Shown: one piece after another, positions 1 through 8,124 of the stretch | How positions within the stretch are numbered: position 1 is the stretch's first letter | Layout of the letters: every line of letters starts with the position of its first letter | From: Cladosporium sp. IMV 00045 | Lineage: Eukaryota; Ascomycota; Dothideomycetes; Cladosporiales; Cladosporiaceae | NCBI GenBank assembly: GCA_001931905.2 | Contig: MSJI02000822.1 | Span: 1,681 to 15,963 of the forward strand | Reading direction: 5' to 3' | DNA length: 14,283 bases | The notes under the pieces: model-generated | Told to the model about the DNA's origin: nothing | The model's input: the letters and a program-made list of their open reading frames with translations, nothing else | The model's database searches: none | Made by a program: the position numbers and the translations under genes

Positions 1-574
1 AACTACGAGTGGCAGATCAACAACCAGACCTTCCGCGCCAACTTCAACGAGCCCCTCCTCTTCAAGGCTGCCGAGGGCAACGTCTCCTACCCGCTTCAGC
101 CCCAGTGGGCGGTCCACAACTTCGACAGGAACAACACCGTCGTCCTGAACGTCACCAACAACACCCCCTTCGCCCACCCCTTCCATCTTCACGGCCACAA
201 CATGTACATCCTCGACGAAGGCGCGGGCGTCTGGGACGGCAGCACCCGCAACGCCGGCAACCCAGCCCGCCGCGACATCCAAACCATCCGTGCCTCTGGC
301 TTCGCCGCGCTTCAATTCGAGGCCGACAACCCCGGCGTCTGGCGTAAGTTTTCTCCCCCTCATCTCAAAACCACAAGACCCATCCAACTAACAATCCCTC
401 CCAGCCTTCCACTGTCACGTAGCATGGCACCTGTCAGGCGGCCTGGCGATGAACGTCATGTCCCGACCGGAAGACATCCTCCCCATCCCCGACAACACCT
501 ACCCCGAGACCTGCGTCGACTGGGAGTGGTACAGCGACCACAACGTCGTCGACCAGATCGACGCCGGCTCGTGA
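1..574 (+). CDS. Multicopper oxidase / ascomycete laccase, 3' part (5' end outside window)
   Basis: The C-terminal 170 residues of a secreted blue copper oxidase that couples one-electron oxidation of phenols or similar substrates to reduction of O2 to water. Frame 1 is open from the first base. Exons are 1..343 and 405..574. The 61-nt intron (344..404) has a GTAAGT donor, a CTAAC branch point at 387-391 and a CAG acceptor. Copper-binding motif HPFHLHGHN lies at visible residues 59-67. The second motif, HCHVAWH (117-123), is completed only by splicing (Trp114-Pro115-Phe-HCH). Ten residues after its Cys is a Leu (SGGL), the axial T1 position, so a Leu-type laccase is expected. Several NxT/S sequons (NNT, NVT, NVS) fit a glycosylated secreted protein. 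The C-terminus is DQIDAGS, where many ascomycete laccases end DSGL/I/V. The exact substrate class (pigment, lignin-like phenols, dihydrogeodin-type) cannot be told from this part. Confidence 0.93.
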
Positions 575-1754
575 TCGCGCAACATCAAAACACACATCTC
601 CTTGCTGTCATTTGCATTCTGTTTGGTCAATGTTTCATGCGAATGCGAATTACATGCTTTCTTGCGACGACTTTTACACACCCCCTCTCGGAAAAAAAGA
701 TCAAGAAAAAACACAAAAACAAGAAACACGAAAAACAAGAGAAAGAAGAGGGGAATGCGCATCATGATACACACTTTGGATTGATTGACACTTTTGATTG
801 AAGCGAAGCATTGAGCCAGCCAGCCAGCATTCTCTCCTGGGAGTCTTGGGCGTTGACTACAACTTTTTTCCTTTTTTACTACAACCACTATTATTATCAC
901 TACTGGGGCGGAGTTCTGGGGACAGGAGAGCTTCTTCTAATTTTTATTACTATTATTACTTACTCATTTATTTCTTCTAATCTTGGTGGGATCACTATTG
1001 GGGCTTTGTATAGGGAAGGAAAAGAGGCATTGGTGCATAGAACAGAGGGAGGGATTGGGACTGGGATGAATGTGAATATGCGATGGGATGGGGATGGAGA
1101 TTGGGCTTTCCGTAGGAGATAGTGAAATCTAAGAAACCAAAGAAATATAAAAATCATTAAAAAAGATGCTCAGTTTCGACAATTTGGTGCATCTCGTCTC
1201 GTCTTTCAACACACTTTAGGTCCTGTCCTTTCTTCCGTCTTTCTTCTCTCGGCTTCCTTCGTCAATCCACTCGCTCTTCTCTTCCACTGACGCATGGCAC
1301 CACCTTCATCCACTCAATCCTCGAATATCGCCTTTCTGCCTTCTGACTTTGGCACATCGTTGTCCAAGCCAACAGAGGCGTTCTTCCCCCGGTCTGGGGA
1401 AAACTTTCAGTGCTGCTGGCCTCAGTCCTCCCTAGTCGCATCTCGGTCGCGAGCAGACATCGCTACTGCCGGACGCCCCGAAAGAGCTGCGCGGAAGTAG
1501 CAAGACATCGTATGGCAGCCTAGGTGCGAGCCTTTCTGGCTGGCGCGCCGGAAGACCAACAGCGCTGCTTCTTTCCCTCCTCTCTTGGGGGAGAAAGGGG
1601 CTCCCTAATCCTAATGCCTCCTAGTAGGTGCAGAGCTCGGGGCCCTCAAAGACGCAAATGCAAGGAACCCACTCAACGGGCGCCGAAGTGGCCCTAGACA
1701 AGCCACAAAGAGCGAGAAAAAATCATCGTGAGAACTTCTCCTCCCCAGCCCCCC
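575..1754. other. Convergent intergenic region between laccase and CDK8 kinase
   Basis: This stretch lies between two genes that end toward each other and should hold both 3' UTRs. It contains an A-rich purine run (about 689-752), a TTATTA-rich run (about 937-975) and an A-rich stretch around 1136-1165, all compatible with fungal 3'-end formation, though no single poly(A) site can be chosen. A strongly pyrimidine-rich stretch (about 1197-1287) leads into an ATG at 1294 that opens a 68-codon ORF to 1500. Its product resembles nothing I know, so I do not call it a gene. No tRNA, transposon or long repeat is seen. Confidence 0.6.
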
Positions 1755-3365
1755 TCAACCCTCGCGCATCTTCTTCTGCACCGGCGGCCTCAACAACCCA
1801 TCATCCGGCATGACACTCCTCTTCGTACCGGGCAAGCTGCCCGTGCCTCCGATCTCGTGCGTCTCCGTACTGACCTTCCTAGCGGGGTACTTATTCTCCA
1901 AGCCCTCGAAGCAATTCCAGGTGGGCGGCTTGGAAGACCCGCCCGCGCCGATGAAGTAAGGATGCTTCAGCGCCTCCTCGGCCGTGAGGCGCTTCAGCGG
2001 GTCGTACTCCAGCAGCCGCTTTAGGAGGTCGAGCGCGGACTCGTCCGGCGGGGCGCTGGCGTAGTTGTTGTTGGCGATGGTGTTGCGGTACCACTTGTCG
2101 AGGCCCTGGGGGCGGTTGACGGAGGGGTTGTGCATGGCGACGGATTGCAGGTTGGGGTACTCGGGCATGGCGGAGAGGAGGGGCCAGTCCTGCTTGCGGG
2201 GCAGGCCGAGGACTTCGCCGATCTTGCCCATCTGGTTGCGCTGGAAGGGGACGGTTTTCTTGCTGTCCTGCTTGGCCTCTTCGCCCTTGAAGATGGGCCG
2301 GAGGGACAGCAGTTCGGCGAAGATGCACCCCACCGCCCACAGGTCGATGGCCGGCGTGTAGTGTCTGCTGCCGAGGAGGAGTTCGGGGGCGCGGTACCAG
2401 ATGGTTACAACGACTTTATCGCCGGTGAAGAGGGCGTGGAGGGGTTTGTAGAAGAGGCGGGCGAGGCCGAGGTCGCCGATTTTGATCGATCCTGCTGAGG
2501 TGACCATGATGTTTGCGGGTTTGAGGTCGCGGTGGATGACCCAGTTTTGGTGCAGGTAGAGGAGGCCCGAGAGGAGTTGGTACATGGTGCTGCGGAGGCA
2601 GGTGGCGGGGATTGGAGTGCGTGGGAGGAGGCTGTGGTGATGGATGATTTGGAGGAGGTCGTGCTCGGCGTATTCGAAGACCATGAAGATGCATTTGCTT
2701 TCGAGGATGATTTCGACGAGATGGATGAGGGCCGGGTGGCTGAGCTCGGTACACAGGGCCATTTCGCGGATGGCGGATTGGGAAATGCCGGTGTACTGCA
2801 GCTCGCCTTCTTTGTCAGGCTTGAATTTCTTGATGGCAAAGGCTTCTATCGTCCGGCCGGAAGGGTGCTTCGCTGGTTGGATATTAGGATTGTTGCGTTT
2901 GTTAATCGCCTTGTAGACCCGGCCGTAGGTGCCACTGCTAATAAAGCCCACGATGTCATAATGGTCGTTGATGTGCCGCTGCGGAGCATACGGCGTGGCG
3001 TTCATCTTGACGAGCGGTGGAGTGTCCGGTGCCTCTGATGATAGATGTGAGCAGAAGTTGTTAATGGGTCTCGATACCAACGTGGTGTGAATGTAAGGTC
3101 ACGTGGCCATGTCGGCAATTGACAGCGTTGTGAAAATACAGAGATGAAAGAGCACAACGGGAGAGCAAAGTGAAGTCGACCAAAAAAAAAAATATAGTGA
3201 AAGTTGAATAGCTATAGGATACATACCCTCAAAGGCCCGTTTGAGACCCTGCGCTTGGGTATGGCCGAGGGGAGCGGCGGACTGAGCTGGCACCAACTTG
3301 TTCCGCGCAGCAACAGCAGCAACGGCGGCGGCGGCGTTGGGCGCCATAGTCGGCGGATTCGACAT
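1755..3365 (-). CDS. SSN3: Mediator cyclin-dependent kinase CDK8 (SSN3/SRB10)
   Basis: Cyclin C-dependent kinase of the Mediator CDK8 module, which phosphorylates RNA polymerase II CTD and transcription factors in the nucleus. Spliced model: exon 1 3365..3227 and exon 2 3034..1755, giving 472 aa. The 192-nt intron has a GTATGT donor and an ATCAG acceptor preceded by TTAAC, and joins in frame as FE|EAPDT. Motifs (472-aa numbering): glycine loop SGTYGRVYKA (about 80-89), catalytic Lys in FAIKKFK (Lys115), CDK8-type alphaC segment ISQSAIREMAL with Glu137, catalytic loop HRDLKPAN (214-221), DLG in place of DFG (234-236), TIWYRAPELLLG (about 257-268). The segment RLFYKPLHALFTGDKVVVTIWYR carries Asp where ordinary CDKs have the activating T-loop Thr, as is usual for CDK8. 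The Ala-rich N-terminus is low complexity. A Met in exon 2 (codon 3005..3003) would give a 416-aa form with the whole kinase domain, so the far N-terminus is the least certain part. Confidence 0.93.
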
Positions 3366-3962
3366 GGATCCGCGATCCGAGATTCACCAAGCCAGCCAAC
3401 GACGGCGATGATGATGATGATGGCTTTGTGGGATTGTCGCCTGCCTCGTATCGGAGCTTGAAGGAAGAGGCGCGAGGGATGAGGAAAGTTACCTGGTCAG
3501 ACAGCATACACACCCTTGTAGTACTGTAGCATGTCCACAAGCCTCTGTCAGACGGCTGCCGGGGAACTGGGCCGGTGTTTGAGATGCGCTACACCCGAGT
3601 GAATAAATGGCTGATGTAGCTGTGTAGGTGTGCATGCCTCCTGTCGTTATCGGAGATATATGTGGTGTATGTACCGCGAGCTCTGCCCAGGCCCGTTCCA
3701 ATACCTGATGTATTTGTGTGCCGCTTGCACGTGCAGTGTGTAGCACCACCAACCAAGCTTGAAGCTTGCCGACTCTCCATCCTGGAGCTTCCTCAACTTC
3801 ATGCCCACTTGATAACGCCAGCCTTGCGTACTCATGACGTGCGAATACTATCTACAACTACCACAACTACAGCACAGATACTACGGAGCCTGGCTCTTAA
3901 TAACAATGCGCTAATACCAACACTCACCACCGCCGACGCTTCCCCCTTCGACAACGCCCAAC
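3366..3962. promoter_or_regulatory. Divergent promoter region, CDK8 kinase / MFS transporter
   Basis: A 597-bp gap between the start codons of two genes transcribed away from each other, so both promoters must lie here or extend into it. Visible elements: a (GAT)n-like run at about 3408-3422, a 10-bp palindrome TGCACGTGCA at 3726-3735 holding the E-box core CACGTG, and two AAGCTT copies one base apart (3755-3767). No clear TATA box is seen. The leader just before the transporter ATG is rich in CA/CT dinucleotides (about 3850-3962), typical of fungal 5' UTRs. Which element serves which gene cannot be told. Confidence 0.5.
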
Positions 3963-5519
3963 ATGTCAGCCAACCCGTTCCGCGAGACGACACCCTTCCT
4001 CGCCTACACCCTCCTGACCGCGACCATCGGACCTCTCCTCTTCGGCTACCACCTTGCCGAGCTCAACGCGCCACAAGATGTAATCACCTGCCAACGCGAC
4101 TCGATCACCGCGTCGGCCTTTGCGCGTTTCGTCACACACTTCCAAAAGCACAAGCAAGAGCACTCTGGGCTCGCAGGCCTCCCACAATGCCTCGAGATGA
4201 ATCCCACCCAGTTCGGCCTGGTGTCGTCTTTCTTCACACTCGGCGGCCTGATAGGTGCACTGTCAGCTGGCCCTTTCGGCGCCAAGTACGGACGCCTGCG
4301 GACGATGCTGTATAATACTGCTTTCTTCATCTTGGGACCTATCCTGGAGGCACTGGCGCCCAACATTGGCACAATGACGTTGGGACGGTTCATCTCTGGT
4401 CTCGGAGCAGGCGCTGCTGTGGTCATCGTCCCACTGTATATTAGTGAGACGGCGCCGCCCAAGAGCAAGGGTTTCTTTGGCGCATTCACCCAGATCATGA
4501 CCAATGTTGGCATCTTGATCGCTCAGGTACTGGGATACTTCTTGAGTGAAGGTTCGCTCTGGAGAATCATCTTGGGCGTGGGAGGTATGTTCGGTGCGTT
4601 ACAAGCCATCGGACTTCTACTAGGAGGCCAGGAGAGCCCGAGGTGGATGGCAGACCACGGCAAGCCTTCCGGAGCGAGGAAGGCTTTGCGCAAGCTGCGC
4701 AGGCACGACGTGGACATTGACGAAGAAGTCCATGGGTGGGGAACAAACGAGGACGAAGAGCAAATGGAAGACGAAGAAGAAGCGCTCATGTCCAACCAAA
4801 ACCACCCCGAGGAACCCACGCCACAAACGAACACCACCACCTCCGCCACCAAATCCACCATCAAACAGCCCCTGACCATCATCTCCGTCCTGCGCGACCC
4901 CGACGCCCGCCCCGCCGTCCTCGCCGTCACCATCGTCATGATCGGCCAACAACTCTGCGGCATCAACAGCATCGTGATGTACGGCGTGGGGCTACTAGCC
5001 GACCTCCTCGCCTCCAACTCCGCCCTGCTCAACATCTTCGTCGCGCTCATGAACATCATCGTGACGACCGCCTCCGCCCCCCTATCCGACAAACTAGGCC
5101 GCAAACCCTGCCTCCTGGCATCCATAGCCGGCATGGGCACCTCCTCCCTCCTCCTCGCCATCGGCATCATCAACCACCTCCCCGTCCTCAGCGGCGTGGC
5201 AGTCCTGCTCTTCGTAGCCTCTTTCGGCCTCGGCCTGGGACCCGTACCGTTCATTTTGTCGTCCGAGCTCGTCGGGCCCGAAGGTGTTGGTGCAACGCAG
5301 TCGTGGGCGCTGGCGGCGAACTGGATCGCGACTTTCGTCGTGGCGCAGTTCTTCCCCGTCGTTAGTGAGACTTTCGGCAAGGGGCAGGTTTATTACCTTT
5401 TTGCGGGGATTGCTGTCGCGCTGTTTGGGTTTGTTGCGTGGTATGTGCCGGAGACGAAGGGGAGGGCAAACGCTGATGAGGTTTGGGGGAGGGGGAAAGT
5501 TGTGGCAAGGGAGGATTGA
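3963..5519 (+). CDS. MFS sugar-porter family transporter (VPS73/YBR241C-like)
   Basis: A 518-residue single-exon membrane protein of the sugar porter branch of the major facilitator superfamily, moving a sugar or related polyol across the plasma or vacuolar membrane. Twelve hydrophobic segments fit: six before and six after a hydrophilic loop. Family signatures: GAKYGRLRT after TM2 (about 106-114, a variant of the RxGRR loop), GRFISGLGAG (141-150), PLYISETAPPKSKG (157-170), ESPRWM after TM6 (224-229), GQQLCGIN in TM7 (328-335), DKLGRK (376-381), PETKGR (496-501). GIN is followed by SIVMYGV without the Tyr-Tyr pair of well-studied hexose carriers. That, with the long acidic central loop (DEEQMEDEEEAL, 264-275), recalls the yeast Vps73/Ybr241c subgroup. 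This subgroup call is from memory and is weaker than the family call. The ATG at 3963 (CCAACATGTC) is the first in frame and precedes TM1 by about 11 residues. No targeting signal is visible. Confidence 0.9.
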   Translation: MSANPFRETTPFLAYTLLTATIGPLLFGYHLAELNAPQDVITCQRDSITASAFARFVTHFQKHKQEHSGLAGLPQCLEMNPTQFGLVSSFFTLGGLIGALSAGPFGAKYGRLRTMLYNTAFFILGPILEALAPNIGTMTLGRFISGLGAGAAVVIVPLYISETAPPKSKGFFGAFTQIMTNVGILIAQVLGYFLSEGSLWRIILGVGGMFGALQAIGLLLGGQESPRWMADHGKPSGARKALRKLRRHDVDIDEEVHGWGTNEDEEQMEDEEEALMSNQNHPEEPTPQTNTTTSATKSTIKQPLTIISVLRDPDARPAVLAVTIVMIGQQLCGINSIVMYGVGLLADLLASNSALLNIFVALMNIIVTTASAPLSDKLGRKPCLLASIAGMGTSSLLLAIGIINHLPVLSGVAVLLFVASFGLGLGPVPFILSSELVGPEGVGATQSWALAANWIATFVVAQFFPVVSETFGKGQVYYLFAGIAVALFGFVAWYVPETKGRANADEVWGRGKVVARED

Positions 5520-6480
5520 TGGCGTTTGGGTCTTTGATCTGCGGTTGATGACTGATTTATTGGATGAATGAATATGCTCTAGCCGCGGGTCACTATTCTT
5601 CCATGGTCTGGCCAGAAATTTAATCACTTAGGCGACGGCAGCAGTTTGATGGAGCAACACTGCACCATTCCGACGCTATTGCCACCGCACATCGCCGTCC
5701 AGGCATCGACTGGCCGAGCTCCGGCCCCGCTGCTTTGACCGAATGAGTTCGCCTTCATAGAACCTTGATAAGATCCAGATTGCGCGAGGTTGCAGAAAGT
5801 GGGGAGAATGGCTATTACTCCCGCAGTGTGCTTTAGCATCACAGCTCACCGCAAGAGAACAAGCGAAAGGAGCAGCAAAAGCACCGACCCCTCCTGGAAA
5901 CCTCGCGATCTCTTGAATCAGACTATGATCGGTCCCTTGCATGGGTGGCCGTTTGGACTTCATCGATCGCAAACATGTTAGAAAGCGGATGTTTTGTCTG
6001 GTCCAGGATCTATGCAGCGAGAATTGCTCAAGGGCATGGAACATCACAGAAGAGTTCGTCTGATGAGTCGCAACTTGCCGCATGCTCTTGTTTGCGCGGC
6101 TGGCTGCATTTGACTGAAGCCACGGCTTCTCTGCAGAGCTGTCTGTCTGGTCCATCGGTTTGTCAAAGCGGAAATATTGGACTTGTCATTACTTGTTGAG
6201 TGTGTTTTCAGAGGGCATTGGAAGTCTTCGGTCACTACATGCTGCTGTTTCTCTATTTAAGATTGATCAAGATCCTCCGGCGGACTAATGACAAGACCGA
6301 GAAAAAGGGATCGGGACCGGGACCGGAGGCGCATACGGTAGAATCATTTCGTGCTTTTGAATGAGAAAGGTTAACCTTTGACATAGCGGACCACGTCACG
6401 CGAATGACTACGACGAACGACCGAATACCGAACGCCGCCGGCGAGCCTTACATCGTCTCACGCCTTCGGGGGAACCTGCG
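5520..6480. other. Intergenic region upstream of the unknown gene
   Basis: No gene could be supported here. A 159-codon ORF (6155..5676, minus) and a 72-codon ORF (5842..5624, minus) have no recognisable motifs and overlap each other in different frames. A TATA-like TATTTAAG at 6254-6261 lies 220-227 bp before the downstream ATG, and a GGGACC-type short repeat occupies about 6307-6329. Two upstream ATGs precede the 6481 start: a six-codon ORF at 6361-6381, and an ORF starting at 6404 that overlaps the main start in another frame and ends at 6655. Confidence 0.5.
6366..6379. promoter_or_regulatory. Perfect 14-bp palindrome, possible dimeric factor site
   Basis: AAAGGTTAACCTTT reads the same on both strands and lies about 102-115 bp before the start codon of the gene at 6481. 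A perfect 14-bp palindrome in a proximal promoter is a reasonable candidate for binding a symmetric transcription factor dimer. It also sits inside a six-codon upstream ORF, so it may be in the leader rather than the promoter. No factor is assigned. Confidence 0.3.
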
Positions 6481-7771
6481 ATGGCACAGGAAGCCTTTGG
6501 CGGCGACCTCAAAATCGTCATCCTTAACTCGGATGCGTCCCTCATTCCAAAACTCAACAAGGACCACGCCAATAAGCTCCCTCAGCCGTTTCTGGATCGC
6601 ATCAAGAGGGTCTCGACAGTACAATCTTACGGCGATATCACCATCTGGACCGTGAAGGAGGCATGGTACTATGGCGATATCAGCCGTGTTGTCGGATGGG
6701 TCATTGACGGCACCCGCGCCCCTTTTCTCCACATGAACGGCGCTCTAACCATTCGCAAACCGGAAGGCGACCGCCAACCCGTCAATTACGATCCTAAAGT
6801 GCACGAACATGACTTTTCCTTCGTAACCACTACTATGACGAGACAGTATTTTGTCGAAGACATCGACCGATACATGTGCAGCATTCGCGTCAATCTACCG
6901 GACATGCGCGCCTTCTTGTCCGAAAGGCTGCGTTCTTACCCGATGTACGTAGCAGAGATGGTGAAGCTCCTGACCACCCTATACGCCCGGGATGACATAT
7001 CGAAAGGGGTAGACCCGGATCTCGCGAAGTTCATCTTGCAGCGCGTCACGAGCTGCAAAAGGTCTCTGATCAAAGACAAACAACTCGGAACCTTCCTCCG
7101 CGAGCGCTTTGAAGGCAAAGCGAAAATCGAAGCTTTGCTTCGTTACTCTGAGACGAGTCAGGACGATCTTACCAGAATAGTCCAGAGTATGGAGCGAAAC
7201 ATTGGCGACGCGCCTACAACCGCCGCTCTTCTCAGCGCGTTTCTGGAGTCACATCTCGCAGCTCGCGATCCGACGCTGCGACTTCCATCCGGACCGGCCG
7301 CGCACGCTTCGCCGAAACACAGCATCGACGCCGAGAGCGTCCACGCCATGTACGACAAACGTCGCCTCCTCGTTGCTAAGCAAGATTACGTCCACGGAAC
7401 CATGCGCGTCGACAGTACCGGTGCAGCTTGTTCGGACCCTCGCAACAAAGCTTTCGGGTTCTCACGAGGCGACTTGCTCGTCGATGTTACCGAAGAGCGC
7501 CTGGTGGAACGCTATAGGCCGAACTCGATCGTCTTGCAGAATCAGCGGAAGGAGGTAGGGGAGATCAATTATGATCCGGGGGTTTTGGTTGAGTTGCATC
7601 ACCTCGTTGGTGAGAAAGGTGCGTGGATATGAGCGTGTATCTCATTTATCATGCCGCTGATATTCGATAGATGGTGATCGTGCGGAGCCTACTTCACCGG
7701 CATCGATTGGAAGCTATGAGACCAGCAACAAGAGACAGAGGGTCTCCGATTGCTATAGGCCGTCGCAATGA
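6481..7771 (+). CDS. Hypothetical protein, divergent BTB-like N-terminal half with SH3-like C-terminal region
   Basis: I do not recognise this gene as a named family. Preferred model: exons 6481..7618 and 7671..7771, 412 aa. The 52-nt intron has a GTGCGT donor, a CTGAT branch-like site and a TAG acceptor. Without splicing the protein would be 383 aa, ending GAWI. Residues 9-100 (VVGWVIDGTRAPF at 70-82) followed by a helical stretch (DRYMCSIRVNLPDMRAFLS, 129-147; DPDLAKFILQR, 178-188) recall the layout of fungal BTB proteins with their helical follow-on, but similarity is weak. Residues about 299-372 resemble an SH3 fold: AKQDY, AFGFSRGDLLVDV, and GEINYDPGVLVEL near the end. The spliced tail has SNKRQRVSD (398-406), a possible nuclear signal. 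The start at 6481 is the only ATG in this frame after the stop at 6379-6381 and has G at -3 and +4. The neighbour at 8125 is a diverged copy. Function unknown; a regulatory or adaptor role is inference. Confidence 0.75.
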
Positions 7772-8124
7772 GGGGTGAATGGAGGAGGTCGCTTATAGGG
7801 GGCTTACGGGCTGCGCATTGCTCCGGGAGCAGCCGAACGTAGCTCTGTTAAGTGAATACAATTTAGATCGTAAGTTAATATGTCGCATGCCGCTGTGCAC
7901 TCGTACTACATTTTCGAACGCTCCGACAACTGCGGCCACAATTGCACTTCCAGTCAGTCGCGCTCGCGTGTGGACTCACGCAAAGAAATTGATTGCGCTC
8001 AACGCCGTTTCCCTCCGCCCTTCGAGCTACTGTCATCTCTCCACTCGAGCACCCGCCCTCGGTGTATCTGACTCCAACCACTAGTCGCTACTACATTCAA
8101 TCACCGCGAACACAAGTAAGCAGC
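7772..8124 (+). other. Spacer between the two related genes
   Basis: The 353 bases between the intact gene and the start of its decayed copy hold no supported gene. Short overlapping ORFs (7779-8084 and 7875-8081) have no motifs. A weakly AT-rich patch (about 7850-7885) and a CT-rich stretch (about 8010-8060) before the 8125 ATG look like remains of a promoter and leader. Confidence 0.4.

Noticed and set aside
202..801. 199-codon ORF overlapping the laccase end
   Set aside because: It starts inside the laccase frame at the HGHNMY Met, reads through the intron and then out of frame. The spliced laccase restores the conserved HCHVAWH motif instead.
4523..5380. 285-codon minus-strand ORF and other long ORFs opposite the transporter and the kinase
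   Set aside because: Shadows of well-supported genes on the other strand; the translations show no domain.
1..5519. A secondary-metabolite cluster (laccase plus transporter plus regulator)
   Set aside because: There is no core biosynthetic enzyme, the kinase is the general Mediator CDK8, and the transporter is a sugar porter rather than a drug exporter.
5624..6155. Minus-strand ORFs of 159 and 72 codons and a leucine-rich stretch in a third frame (about 5843-5885) resembling a signal peptide
   Set aside because: The frames conflict. The hydrophobic stretch has no in-frame ATG after the preceding stop, and candidate introns joining it to the 72-codon ORF would be only about 38 nt.
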